A DNA stretch of 64,000 bases from an uncultured Dysosmobacter sp. (GCA_934565855.1 CAKTIO010000004.1:186001-250000), one strand, 5' to 3'. Positions 50,354 through 59,349 are shown, counted from the first letter of the stretch. The notes: generated by a model not told the origin, from the letters alone. Translations and numbers: made by a program.

Positions 50354-52429
50354 ATGAAATGTAAGATACTGCATGAAAGCCGCGGACGGATCCGTGTGCA
50401 TTTTCCGAGAAAATATATGTCCATGGCAGAGGCGGACCAGATAGAGGCTTACCTGAATGGGCTGGACGGTGTCCGGCAGGCAATGGTATATGACCGCATC
50501 TGTGACGCCGTGATCCTCTACCGGGAGAACCGGGAAGGTATCATTCAGGGGCTTGCCAGGTTCCGGATGGACCCGCAGGCACTGACAGCTCCGGTTCCTG
50601 AGAACAGCGGACGCGCGCTGAACCGGACCTATCAGGAAAAAATGGTGAATATGGTCCTCTTTTATGGACTGCGGAAGCTGTATCTGCCGGTTCCGCTGCG
50701 CATTGCCTATACGGCATTCCGTTCTATTCGCTTCCTGCTGAAGGGTGTGCGCTGCCTGCTGCAGAGAAAGCTGGAGGTGGAGGTGCTGGATGCACTTTCC
50801 ATCGGCGTTTCTATGGCGCGGGGAGACTTTGGTACGGCAGGTTCCGTCATGTTCCTGCTGAACATCGGCGAACTGCTGGAGGAGTGGACCCGGAAGAAGT
50901 CCCTGAACGATCTGGCGCGCAGCCTGTCCCTGAATGTGGACCGGGTGTGGCTGAAGACCGCGGATTCCGAGGTGCTGGTACCGATCTCCCAGGTCCGTCC
51001 CGGCGACCAGATCTGCATCCACACGGGCAATGTGATCCCGCTGGACGGCAGAGTGGTTTCCGGCGAAGCCAGTGTCAATCAGGCGTCTCTGACCGGCGAA
51101 TCCGTGGCGGTACTGAAAAGCGCCGGCGCCGTGGCATATGCCGGCACTGTGGTGGAAGAGGGCGAATGCGTGATCCAGGTGGAGCAGCAGTCCGGCTCCG
51201 GTCGTTACGATCAGATCGTGACCATGATCCAGGAGTCCGAGAAGCTGAAATCCGGCACGGAGAACCGGGCGTTGAGCCTGGCGGATAAGCTGGTGCCGTA
51301 TTCTCTGGCAGGCACGGTGCTGACCTATGCGCTGACCCGCAATGTGACCCGTGCCATTTCCATTCTGATGGTGGATTATTCCTGTGCGCTGAAGCTGTCC
51401 ATGCCGCTGGCGGTGCTTTCCGCCATGCGGGAATGCGGCAGCTACCACATCACCGTCAAGGGCGGAAAGTATCTGGAGGCAATGGCAAAGGCAGACACCA
51501 TTGTGTTCGACAAAACGGGCACACTGACTCATGCGACGCCGGTGGTGGCGAAGGTGGTTTCCTTTGGCGACAGAAGCGAGCGGCAGATCTTGCAGGTCGC
51601 TGCCTGTCTGGAGGAGCACTATCCCCACTCTATGGCAAACGCCGTGGTCAAGGCGGCAAAGGATCAGGGCATTCAGCACGATGAAATGCACTCCGAGGTG
51701 GAGTATGTCGTGGCACATGGTATTTCCAGCCGCATCAACGGTATGAAGGTTATCATCGGCAGTGAGCATTTCGTCTTTGAGGACGAGAAGTGCAGGGTGC
51801 CGGAGGGCGAGCAGAGCAAATATGAGACCCTGCCGCCGGAGTATTCCCACCTGTACCTCGCCATTGGCGGGACCCTCGCCGGAGTGATCTGCATCTCCGA
51901 TCCCCTGCGGGAGGAGGCGGAGGCGGTGCTGAACAGCCTGCGACGCCTGGGCGTAAAGAAGGCAGTCATGATGACAGGCGACAACCAGCGGACCGCTGCT
52001 GCCATCGCCGCACAGGTAGGCGTGGATGAATACTACGCCGAGGTGCTGCCGGAGGATAAGGCGCGCTTTGTGGAGCAGGAGAAGGCTGCCGGAAGAACGG
52101 TCGTCATGATCGGCGACGGCATCAACGATTCTCCGGCACTGTCCGCTGCGGATGTGGGCATTGCCATCAGCGATGGCGCGGCGATTGCAAGAGAAATTGC
52201 GGACATCACCATTGCAGCAGATGACCTGTTTGAGCTGGTGCTGCTGAAGATGATCTCCAACGATCTTCTGAAGCGGATCAATGGAAATTACCGCTTCGTC
52301 ATTGGCTTCAACTCGGCACTGATCGCACTGGGTGTTGCGGGCGTACTGCCCCCGGCAACCTCGGCGTTGCTGCACAACCTGTCCACCATTGGAATCAGCG
52401 TGCGCAGCATGACCAACCTGCTGGACTGA
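50354..52429 (+). CDS. P1B-like heavy-metal P-type ATPase with atypical membrane motif
   Basis: A 691-residue P-type ATPase. The actuator motif is LTGES (246-250), the phosphorylated Asp386 is in DKTGTLT, and the hinge motif GDGINDSPAL is intact. The N-terminal region (CKILHESRGRIRVHF) resembles a degenerate HMA domain without a Cys-x2-Cys. The transmembrane metal motif, normally CPC, TPC or SPC, reads YSCALKLSMP near residues 342-351, that is, Ser-Cys-Ala. No standard metal can be assigned; Fe2+, Mn2+ or another ion is possible. ATG 50354 behind AAAGGAAG. Follows the DUF6110 gene by 63 bases and ends at a terminator. Confidence 0.9.
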   Translation: MKCKILHESRGRIRVHFPRKYMSMAEADQIEAYLNGLDGVRQAMVYDRICDAVILYRENREGIIQGLARFRMDPQALTAPVPENSGRALNRTYQEKMVNMVLFYGLRKLYLPVPLRIAYTAFRSIRFLLKGVRCLLQRKLEVEVLDALSIGVSMARGDFGTAGSVMFLLNIGELLEEWTRKKSLNDLARSLSLNVDRVWLKTADSEVLVPISQVRPGDQICIHTGNVIPLDGRVVSGEASVNQASLTGESVAVLKSAGAVAYAGTVVEEGECVIQVEQQSGSGRYDQIVTMIQESEKLKSGTENRALSLADKLVPYSLAGTVLTYALTRNVTRAISILMVDYSCALKLSMPLAVLSAMRECGSYHITVKGGKYLEAMAKADTIVFDKTGTLTHATPVVAKVVSFGDRSERQILQVAACLEEHYPHSMANAVVKAAKDQGIQHDEMHSEVEYVVAHGISSRINGMKVIIGSEHFVFEDEKCRVPEGEQSKYETLPPEYSHLYLAIGGTLAGVICISDPLREEAEAVLNSLRRLGVKKAVMMTGDNQRTAAAIAAQVGVDEYYAEVLPEDKARFVEQEKAAGRTVVMIGDGINDSPALSAADVGIAISDGAAIAREIADITIAADDLFELVLLKMISNDLLKRINGNYRFVIGFNSALIALGVAGVLPPATSALLHNLSTIGISVRSMTNLLD

Positions 52430-52456
52430 CCGCTGAACAATAAAAAGCATAAAGAG

Positions 52457-52500
52457 AATCCCCGGAGCGCGGCGAGATATCTGCGTTCCGGGGATTTTTT
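52457..52500 (+). terminator. Terminator after the P-type ATPase
   Basis: AATCCCCGGAGCGC pairs with GCGTTCCGGGGATT (one wobble), loop of about 13, then TTTTTT. Confidence 0.88.
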
Positions 52501-52635
52501 ATAATACATATGAATATATACAGAGGAAAGGCTGTAAAAAAGCTGTTAAAAACATAGGAAAAAATGGAAAGGCGGCAGGTTGGTTTGCTATAATGGCGGC
52601 AGGATCGCATTCATAAGTTGAAGAAAGGTTGACGT

Positions 52636-53580
52636 ATGAAACAGATTTTGAAGAAGTGGAAACGAACAGACACGGTTGCGTTGCTGATGCTGACGCTTGC
52701 CGGAATGGTAAACGCCTTTGGCATCACGATTTTTCTCTCTCCGGTGAAGCTGTATGACAGTGGCATTTCCGGCTTGTCCATGCTGCTGGCGCAGATTACG
52801 CCAGACAATTTATCCCTGTCCCTGTTTCTGCTGGTGCTGAACATTCCGCTGTTCCTTTACGGCTTAAAGCGGCAGGGAGGACGCTTTACCATCTGTGCTG
52901 TATACACGGTGGCGGTCTACTCCTTCAGCGCCTGGATGATTACAGATGTGCTGCCGGTGGACGTCAGCTTTGCCTCACCGCTGGCAGGCAGTGACCTGCT
53001 GCTGTGCGCGCTTTTCGGCGGTGTGATCTCCGGCGTGGGCAGCGGTCTTGCCATCCGCTCTGGCGGAGCAATGGATGGTATTGAGGTCATGGCGGTGATT
53101 TTTGCCAAGCAGTTGGGTATCACGGTAGGGACCTTTGTGATGATCTTCAACGTAGTGCTGTATGTGGTCTGCGGCTTCGTCATTCACAGCTGGATTCTGC
53201 CGTTGTACTCTATCGTCACCTACGGCGCGGCGCTGAAAACTGTGGACTATGTGGTGGATGGTCTCAGCCGCTCCAAGGCGGCGATCATCGTCACTGCCGA
53301 TGCGGACCGGGTCAGCGCGGCACTGTCGGATGCCTTTACCTGCGGGACCACCGTGCTGGATGCCGAGGGCGGCTATTCCAAGGCACCGCTGAAAATGATT
53401 TATTTCGTAGTGAACCGATTTCAGGTGTCAAAGATGAAGAACATCGTTCACGGTATCGACCCGCTGGCGTATATCACACTGAACGAGGTGGCGGACATTT
53501 TCCCGGCGAATCAATCCGCGGTACAGGCGCAGGCTGCTGCGAAAAAGGCGGCGGAGACGGACGCAAAAGGAGAGGGCTGA
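52636..53580 (+). CDS. YitT-family membrane protein with DUF2179 domain
   Basis: A 314-residue protein. Five hydrophobic segments occupy residues 15-205 (GMVNAFGITIFLSPVKLYDS; RSGGAMDGIEVMAVI), followed by a cytosolic DUF2179 domain (AAIIVTADADRVSAALSDAF; TVLDAEGGYSKAPLKMIYFV) and a charged tail. YitT proteins are widespread Firmicute membrane proteins, presumably transporters, with unclear substrates. Own promoter with TATAAT near 52590. Converges with the LysR gene, whose stop is 10 bases from its own. Confidence 0.9.
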   Translation: MKQILKKWKRTDTVALLMLTLAGMVNAFGITIFLSPVKLYDSGISGLSMLLAQITPDNLSLSLFLLVLNIPLFLYGLKRQGGRFTICAVYTVAVYSFSAWMITDVLPVDVSFASPLAGSDLLLCALFGGVISGVGSGLAIRSGGAMDGIEVMAVIFAKQLGITVGTFVMIFNVVLYVVCGFVIHSWILPLYSIVTYGAALKTVDYVVDGLSRSKAAIIVTADADRVSAALSDAFTCGTTVLDAEGGYSKAPLKMIYFVVNRFQVSKMKNIVHGIDPLAYITLNEVADIFPANQSAVQAQAAAKKAAETDAKGEG

Positions 53581-53590
53581 CCGCCTGGTG

Positions 53591-54520
53591 TCAGGTGTCA
53601 AGCGTGGGGTAGGTTTCCCGGGAGATGCGGATGAACTCTGAAAGAATTTTCCACTGATAGGACCGGGACAGGACACCGAAGCGGATGGAATAGGCGGCGT
53701 CCTCCGGCAGGGGAAAGCTCTCCACGGCGGCAAGCTGCTGGGGTGCCAGCACGGCGCGCACCAGATTTTCCGGGGCGAAGCAGGCGCCGGCTCCCTGTGC
53801 GCACAGTGCCAGCAGCGTTTCCATATTGTCGGATTTGACCCGAATGGGCGGCTGGATGCCGGATCGCTGGATAAGGCTGCGTCCGATGCTGCCGGCGATG
53901 TCCATGGAATTGCCCAGCAGGAAGGGACAGTCCTTCAGGGCTTGCAGTTCGCCCCGGCGGATGTCCTCCCGCAGCTGGGCGCGCGATTCCGAGGTGCCGG
54001 GAAGCAGCTGGTTGGGAATCAGCAGGATCACATGCTCCCGGTAGAAGTCGTAAAGCTCCACCTCGGGAAGGTCTCTGGGAAAGCGGGCGACGGCAAGGTC
54101 GATCTTTCCGTCGATCAGAAGCTTTTGCAGGGATTCGTTGGAGGTTTCCGTCAGGTAGATCTGAATGGCGGGAAAAACCGCCTGAAAGGCGGTGATGAGC
54201 TGCGGCATGATGCTGCGTCCGCGAGTAAAGGCGATGCCGATGCGCAGCTCGCCCTTCTGGTTTTGGGAGATGTCGCAAAGCTCCTCGTACATATTCTGCT
54301 GAAGCATCCGGATATCCGTGGCGTAGCGCAGAAAGACCCGCCCGGCATAGGTCAGCTCCAGCGGGACCCTCCGCACCAGCAGCTGGCAGTTCAGCTCCCG
54401 CTCCAATGCGGCGATGCGGGCGGAAAGCGATTGCTGTGTGATGTGCAGAGACTCTGCCGCCCGGGTGAAGTTCCGCTCCTGTGCCAGAACGGTGAAGTAT
54501 TCCAGCGTATGAAAGTTCAT
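53591..54520 (-). CDS. LysR-family transcriptional regulator
   Basis: A 309-residue LysR-type activator or repressor. The N-terminal winged helix is MNFHTLEYFTVLAQERNFTRAAESLHITQQSLSARIAALE (residues 1-40). The effector-binding part begins near residue 90 with GELRIGIAFTRGRS. It diverges from an AEC-family transporter gene, with about 107 bases between the start codons, and probably controls it in response to a carboxylate or similar ligand. ATG 54518-54520 behind CAGGAGGC. Confidence 0.9.
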   Translation of the reverse strand: MNFHTLEYFTVLAQERNFTRAAESLHITQQSLSARIAALERELNCQLLVRRVPLELTYAGRVFLRYATDIRMLQQNMYEELCDISQNQKGELRIGIAFTRGRSIMPQLITAFQAVFPAIQIYLTETSNESLQKLLIDGKIDLAVARFPRDLPEVELYDFYREHVILLIPNQLLPGTSESRAQLREDIRRGELQALKDCPFLLGNSMDIAGSIGRSLIQRSGIQPPIRVKSDNMETLLALCAQGAGACFAPENLVRAVLAPQQLAAVESFPLPEDAAYSIRFGVLSRSYQWKILSEFIRISRETYPTLDT

Positions 54521-54574
54521 GGGGTGCCTCCTGTATCACAAATTTTGACTGTAGTATATACGAAATTTAACAGT

Positions 54575-54603
54575 TTTACAAGCACTTTCTTTTCTGCTAT
54601 GGT
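54575..54603 (+). promoter_or_regulatory. Promoter of the AEC transporter gene
   Basis: TTTACA (54575-54580), 17-base spacer, TATGGT (54598-54603). The A+T-rich stretch at 54540-54575 upstream is where a LysR protein would be expected to bind. Confidence 0.7.
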
Positions 54604-54627
54604 GGAAGCAGAAAGGCGGGTGGCACA

Positions 54628-55545
54628 ATGCAGATGTTAAAGCTGGGGTCCCTGCAGCTGACGCTGTTTGCGATGATGCTGGTGGGCGCACTCTTGAAGC
54701 GGAAGGGAATTTTGAACGCGGCGGGAAAGAAGTGCCTGTCGGACCTGTGCATTCAGGTGGTCATTCCCTGCAATATTTTCAAGTCCTGCTTGATCGACCT
54801 GGACCAGGGCGTTCTCCGGTCCTGTGGACTGCTGCTGATTTCTGCCGTGGGGATGCAGGCGCTGTGTCTGCTGTGGAACCGGGTGGCGTTCCGGCGGATG
54901 CCTGCCCAGCGGAGAAAGGTGCTGCAATACTGCACCATTGTTCCCATGAGCGGTTTTCTGGGAAATCCCATTGCCGAGGGCATTTATAACGAGATCGGCG
55001 TGCTGTATACCTCTATTTACCTGATTCCCATGCGGGTGGTCATGTGGTCTGTGGGAACGACCTATTTTCTGGCAGACGCCAAAACGGACCGGAAGAGCGT
55101 GTTGAAAAATGTGCTGACACATCCCTGTCTGGTTGCTGTGTATTTGGGGCTTTTCTGCATGGTGACGCAGGTGCAGCTGCCATCGGTAGTCCTGAACACC
55201 GTGCGGTATATTGGCAGCTGCAATTCCGCCCTGACCATGTTTGTGGTGGGAACCATTCTGGCGGATGTGCCGCTGCGGTCCGTTTTTCGGAGGGACACCG
55301 CGCTGTTTGCTGTGCTGCGGCTGTGCCTGCTGCCTGTTGCGGCGCTGGCGCTGGGAACGGCGTTGCGTTTGAATCCCACGGCTCTGGGCGTCAGCGTACT
55401 GATGACGGGAATGCCTGCCGGGGCAACGGCAGCGATCTTCGCGGAGAAATACGGCAGCGACGCCGCTTTTGCCACGCAGTGTGTGGTGCTGACCACGTTG
55501 GTGTCCATGCTGACGCTGCCGCTGTGGGCGTACCTGGTGGGCTGA
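54628..55545 (+). CDS. AEC-family (auxin efflux carrier-like) transporter
   Basis: A 305-residue membrane protein with about ten helices in two halves. AEC features are VVIPCNIFKSCLID near the N-terminus (conserved Pro-break) and GFLGNPIAEGIYNEIGVLYTS, with the second-half MTGMPAGATAAIFAEKYG and ATQCVVLTTLVSMLTLPLW. Bacterial members such as MdcF, MleP and YfdV carry malonate, malate or related carboxylates. The divergent LysR gene supports substrate-induced expression. ATG 54628 has weak AAAGGCGGG upstream. Confidence 0.9.
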   Translation: MQMLKLGSLQLTLFAMMLVGALLKRKGILNAAGKKCLSDLCIQVVIPCNIFKSCLIDLDQGVLRSCGLLLISAVGMQALCLLWNRVAFRRMPAQRRKVLQYCTIVPMSGFLGNPIAEGIYNEIGVLYTSIYLIPMRVVMWSVGTTYFLADAKTDRKSVLKNVLTHPCLVAVYLGLFCMVTQVQLPSVVLNTVRYIGSCNSALTMFVVGTILADVPLRSVFRRDTALFAVLRLCLLPVAALALGTALRLNPTALGVSVLMTGMPAGATAAIFAEKYGSDAAFATQCVVLTTLVSMLTLPLWAYLVG

Positions 55546-55556
55546 AAAGTAGGGAA

Positions 55557-55618
55557 TTGACAAGAACCTCCTACAGGTGTAGTATGAAGGCAAGGATTCT
55601 ACTACACCTGTAGGAGGT
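55557..55618 (+). promoter_or_regulatory. Promoter and double BlaI-type operator
   Basis: TTGACA (55557-55562), 17-base spacer, TAGTAT (55580-55585). Operator 1 CTACAGGTGTAG (55571-55582) overlaps spacer and -10. Operator 2 CTACACCTGTAG (55602-55613) overlaps the start region and reaches the ribosome-binding site AGGAGG. The two are arms of a 19-bp perfect inverted repeat (55566-55584 with 55600-55618). TACA-N2-TGTA is the BlaI/MecI core. Confidence 0.9.
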
Positions 55619-55624
55619 TTTGCC

Positions 55625-55990
55625 ATGACGAGATTATCAGACCGGGAATGGGCAGTGCTGACAGCACTGTGGGATACCGGCGGCGCGGAGCTGGGGCAGC
55701 TGACAGAACAGCTGCAAAAGGAGACCGGATGGAGCCGGAACACCGTGCTGACCTATCTCACCCGTATGGAGTCCAAGGGACTGGTGGAGATCCAGAAGGA
55801 GGTCACGCCCCACCGTTACCGGGCGGCGCTGCGGCGGGAGGACTGCCGGGCGCAGGAGCGCCGCAGCTTTTTGCAGCGGGTCTATCATGGCTCTGCGGGA
55901 GAGCTGGTGGCGGCGTTTTTGAAGGAAGAACCCATCACCTCTGAAGAGCGGGAGCAGCTGCGGAAGCTGCTGGACGAGATGGAGGTGTGA
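55625..55990 (+). CDS. BlaI/MecI-family repressor
   Basis: A 121-residue winged-helix repressor: LSDREWAVLTALWDTGGAEL with recognition part WSRNTVLTYLTRMESKGLVE, then the dimerisation helices (EELVAAFL-type GELVAAFLKEEPITSEEREQ). In BlaI proteins a BlaR1-type peptidase signal leads to cleavage near an Asn-Phe; here that site is not obvious. The operator pair upstream strongly supports autorepression. The gene overlaps nothing, but the M56 peptidase starts one base after its stop. Confidence 0.93.
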   Translation: MTRLSDREWAVLTALWDTGGAELGQLTEQLQKETGWSRNTVLTYLTRMESKGLVEIQKEVTPHRYRAALRREDCRAQERRSFLQRVYHGSAGELVAAFLKEEPITSEEREQLRKLLDEMEV

Positions 55991-55991
55991 G

Positions 55992-57998
55992 ATGCGGGAT
56001 ATCTGGAGCTTTCTGCTGCAAACGCTGACAGCGTCCGGCGTGGCGGTGCTGCTGTTGGCAGTGAAGGCAATGCTGCGGGACAAGCTGCCGCCCAAGTGGC
56101 ATTTTGCCAGCTGGAGCGTACTGGCATGGGCGCTGCTGCTTCCGGCGGGGCTGGGCGGACGGTATGTGCTGTTCAACTGGCGGTGGGTCGTGGAGACGCT
56201 GAAGACCCTTCTGACAGGCAGCGTCACCATCACCCATGTGCAGGCGCCGGTGCCGCTGCCGTCCTGGTCGGCTCCGTCCAACGCGGCGGACTGGCTGTAT
56301 GTAGTGTATGTCCTGGGTGTGGCGGTGCTTCTGCTGCGCTACCTGTACGCCTATGGGCGTCTGCGGCTGGCGCTGCACCGGGGGATTCCGGCGGACGAAA
56401 AACGGCAGGCACAGCTGGCGGCTGTGGCAGAGCGGTACCAGCTGCGGACCTGCACGGCGGTAGAGGTATCGGGACTGACCTCTGCCTTTGTCTGCGGTGT
56501 GCTGCATCCGGTGCTGGCGCTGCCTGCCGGACAGGAGGTGGACGATAAGGTCCTTCTGCATGAGCTGCTGCACCTCGCCTCTCACGACTCTGCATGGGGA
56601 ATGGTGATCTGCCTGTTCCGCTGTCTGCATTGGTGCAATCCGCTGATATGGTACTGTGCCGATCAGGCAGGAAATGATCTGGAAGCCCGCTGTGACCAAC
56701 GGGTGCTGGAGCGGATTGAGGGAGAGGAGCGCCGGGACTATGGACGCATCCTGCTGTCCATGGCAAGCGAGACTTATGCCTGCTCGCCGGGAACCTCCTC
56801 TATGGCGAACGGCGGAAAAAATATCCGCCGCCGCATTGAAGCCATCGCGCGTTTTAAGAGATATCCCGCCGGAATGGCACTGGTGTCGGTCTGCATGCTG
56901 GTGCTGCTTCTGGGAGGCGTCACCGTAGGCGCCCGGGCGGAATCAATTTATGTAAGTGATGGAACCTTGCCTCAGCAGTGGGAGGACACCCTGTCGATGG
57001 CGTCTGCCAGAGCGGTCTGGTGCAGTACGCCGGATGGGGCGATGGACACCTATGCCAAGGCGGTGCTGACACAGAACGGCGCTTACCGCGCTATGTGTGC
57101 ACCGGAGGAAGAACAGATTGCCCTATTGGAGGAAATAGAAAAAAACCGGGACCGCCAGCCGAGGTGGGACGGTGGAATATCCACCAAGCTGTCCTCGTAT
57201 CCAAATCAGCAAATGGGATACTGCATGCTGAATCCCCGGCGGGATGGGAACGGCTATCTGGCAACGCTGATTGTGGATCTGAATTATCCGCCGGAGGGGC
57301 AGGCACGGTCCAATGAAATGGATGCCTGGCTCGCTCTGCAAAGGCTCCGGGTGGAGAAACAGCAGGGGCGTTGGGTGGTGCTGCCGCAGGAGGATTTCCG
57401 GGCGGTAAAAACGAGCAGAGGAGTTGGGCAGACATATCTCACAAATTTTGGATTGGCAGAAGGAGAAGAATGGGATTACATAGCCTATGCGGACAGTATG
57501 GATGATATCCGGGTAGAGGTACGGTATATGACATCAGCTACCATGAACCGTGTGTCGATTAACGATTTCTATCCTACCTCTTTTATTGACAGCATGGTTA
57601 ATTACAGCACTTTTGACCTGACGCCGAAACCGGCTGGTGAGTTTAATGATTACTGGGCACATCAGGATTTGGTAGTCATTGTCCCGGAAGCAGAAGCGTA
57701 TGCCCCTCCCATCCGTTGGGTTGGAGTGTCTGCCTCGCCGATGGAATCGCTGAAGGCTCAGCGTCCGGAGTTAAAAAGACCTTTGACAGTCAATTCCGGA
57801 GGAGGAGACAGTGATGGTGGGGTGTTTGGATCCAGCACCGTGAACAGTGGTCAGCAGGAGGTTAAAATTTCTGGTGGAGCAAATTCAGGGCATACATTGA
57901 AGAATTTTCAATTTCCAAAGCTTTATGCGGCAGAGCTGTATATCAATGGAGTAAAGACAGCGGACCTGACGCTGCTGCCGGAGGAGGGAGAATCGTGA
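55992..57998 (+). CDS. M56-family (BlaR1-like) membrane metallopeptidase with unknown sensor domain
   Basis: A 668-residue protein. Helices at about 11-27, 37-60 and 102-121 frame a cytosolic peptidase loop with zinc motif HELLH (190-194) and the third ligand Glu231 in NDLEARCDQ; another helix lies near 295-315 (AGMALVSVCMLVLLLGGVTV). The extracellular part from about residue 320 is not a penicillin-binding domain and shows no known fold I recognise. It is more A+T-rich in its last 180 codons (from about 57420). Predicted to sense an outside signal and inactivate the BlaI-type repressor. Overlaps the next gene by 4 bases. Confidence 0.9.
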   Translation: MRDIWSFLLQTLTASGVAVLLLAVKAMLRDKLPPKWHFASWSVLAWALLLPAGLGGRYVLFNWRWVVETLKTLLTGSVTITHVQAPVPLPSWSAPSNAADWLYVVYVLGVAVLLLRYLYAYGRLRLALHRGIPADEKRQAQLAAVAERYQLRTCTAVEVSGLTSAFVCGVLHPVLALPAGQEVDDKVLLHELLHLASHDSAWGMVICLFRCLHWCNPLIWYCADQAGNDLEARCDQRVLERIEGEERRDYGRILLSMASETYACSPGTSSMANGGKNIRRRIEAIARFKRYPAGMALVSVCMLVLLLGGVTVGARAESIYVSDGTLPQQWEDTLSMASARAVWCSTPDGAMDTYAKAVLTQNGAYRAMCAPEEEQIALLEEIEKNRDRQPRWDGGISTKLSSYPNQQMGYCMLNPRRDGNGYLATLIVDLNYPPEGQARSNEMDAWLALQRLRVEKQQGRWVVLPQEDFRAVKTSRGVGQTYLTNFGLAEGEEWDYIAYADSMDDIRVEVRYMTSATMNRVSINDFYPTSFIDSMVNYSTFDLTPKPAGEFNDYWAHQDLVVIVPEAEAYAPPIRWVGVSASPMESLKAQRPELKRPLTVNSGGGDSDGGVFGSSTVNSGQQEVKISGGANSGHTLKNFQFPKLYAAELYINGVKTADLTLLPEEGES

Positions 57999-58630
57999 AT
58001 AACCGGGAAACCTTGTATGACGGAGCGCTTTCTGCAGCGTGGGGATATCTGTTCCTGAATCTGAACATCAGCTTCGGCAGGCTGAATATCTTACCTGAGT
58101 TTGGAGGATATCTGCTGCTTTTATCGGCAATCAACTCCTGGAGCGTGGAGCGGCGGGACTTGCTGTTGCTGCGTCCCATTGGAAAGCTGCTGGTGGTTTG
58201 GAGCGGCATGGACTGGGTAATGAATTTGATTTGGGGCATCAGTATTTATGAGCTTACCGGTCTCTGGCAGTTTGGAAACCTGTTGGCTGGCGTGGCTGCC
58301 ATGTATTTTCATTTCCAGTTTTTAACGGATAGTGCGGCAATCGCGGCAGAATACCAGGCTCCGGACGGGCAGTTGGATCAGACCATCCTCCGGCGGAGGA
58401 CGTGGATGGTGGTGTTGACGACTGTTGTGATGCTGAACATCCTTCTCCGGGACTGGCTGGGAGATGGCTGCTTTATGGCACTGGCGGTTATCCGGGTGAT
58501 CATCGGCATCAGCGTTGTGATGGCGATGTTTGCGTTGAGATGGGAGCTTGCCGGTGATGCGAACCCGCCGTCAGATGACGATACGGCGGCTCCGGCACTT
58601 CCAGAGAAAGATCAGACCGAAGAGCAATAA
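57995..58630 (+). CDS. Membrane protein co-encoded with the M56 sensor
   Basis: A 211-residue protein with about five hydrophobic segments (YLFLNLNISFGRLNILPEFG; LLVVWSGMDWVMNLIWGISI; LLAGVAAMYFHFQFL; WMVVLTTVVMLNILLRDW; MALAVIRVIIGISVVMAMFA) and an acidic tail. GTG 57995 overlaps the M56 stop by 4 bases, so it is coupled. I do not recognise the family with confidence. It may be a target or helper of the sensor pair. Ends at a strong terminator. Confidence 0.82.
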   Translation: MNNRETLYDGALSAAWGYLFLNLNISFGRLNILPEFGGYLLLLSAINSWSVERRDLLLLRPIGKLLVVWSGMDWVMNLIWGISIYELTGLWQFGNLLAGVAAMYFHFQFLTDSAAIAAEYQAPDGQLDQTILRRRTWMVVLTTVVMLNILLRDWLGDGCFMALAVIRVIIGISVVMAMFALRWELAGDANPPSDDDTAAPALPEKDQTEEQ

Positions 58631-58632
58631 AG

Positions 58633-58670
58633 AAGGGAACCGGCGGAAGCCTCCGCCGGTTCCCTTTTTA
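58633..58670. terminator. Terminator after the BlaI-M56 operon
   Basis: A 15-bp perfect stem (58633-58647 with 58652-58666), 4-base loop, T-run; converges with the yfcE gene. Confidence 0.92.
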
Positions 58671-58684
58671 TGAGACAAAAGCGC

Positions 58685-59239
58685 TCACCGTGTCAGCTGG
58701 TAGGTCTGGTAAGCACCTCCGGTCTCCACGTCCACCCAGGTGAACACACCGTTCTGCAAAAACAGGCAGCTGTGTCGGCTGCCCTCCTTGGGCAGGGCGA
58801 CCGAGCCGGGATTCAAATAGGTGTAGCCCTGCTTTTCCACAACCTTGGGAATGTGCGTGTGTCCGCACAGCAGAAGGTCGCCGTTCATCAGGGGAGGGGG
58901 TGCATCCTCTCCGCAGTGGTGTCCGTGGGCGGCATAAAGCAGGCGGTCTCCCACGGGGAAGGCGGCATATTCCGCCAGAATGGGGAATTCCAGCACCATC
59001 TGGTCTACCTCTGCATCACAGTTTCCGCGAACGCAGAGCAGGCGGCTCCGGCAGCGGTTCAGCATGGCGGCAACCGCCTTGGGGTCATATTCTGCCGGAA
59101 GATCGTTCCGGGGACCGTGGTATAGCAGATCGCCCAGCAGAAGCAGGCGGCTGGCGTGGGATGCTTCCAACAGCTCCAGCAGCTTCCGGCAGTATAGCGC
59201 GGAGCCGTGAATGTCCGATGCGATCATCCATTTTTCCAT
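58685..59239 (-). CDS. yfcE: Phosphodiesterase, YfcE/MJ0936 type
   Basis: A 184-residue calcineurin-like phosphoesterase. Metal-binding motifs are in order: ASDIHGS (D-x-H, residues 8-10), LLGDLLYHGP (GD), GNCD (GNxD), AAHGHH, and CGHTHIP (GHTH). Family members hydrolyse simple phosphodiesters with Mn2+; the physiological substrate is unknown. Normal length. ATG 59237-59239 behind AAAGGAG. Monocistronic, converging with the BlaI-M56 operon. Confidence 0.94.
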   Translation of the reverse strand: MEKWMIASDIHGSALYCRKLLELLEASHASRLLLLGDLLYHGPRNDLPAEYDPKAVAAMLNRCRSRLLCVRGNCDAEVDQMVLEFPILAEYAAFPVGDRLLYAAHGHHCGEDAPPPLMNGDLLLCGHTHIPKVVEKQGYTYLNPGSVALPKEGSRHSCLFLQNGVFTWVDVETGGAYQTYQLTR

Positions 59240-59349
59240 AAAAAACTCCTTTGCGGTGAAGATGATGCTATTGTAAACCGAAAGCGGCGGGTCTGTAAAG
59301 GCGGAAAGGGGAGCAGAAAAAGAAAAGTGAAAAAAATAAAAGAAACCGC

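Noticed and set aside
49979..52450. Minus-strand open frame of about 820 codons
   Set aside because: Antisense to the DUF6110/P-type ATPase genes, whose catalytic motifs are intact on the plus strand.
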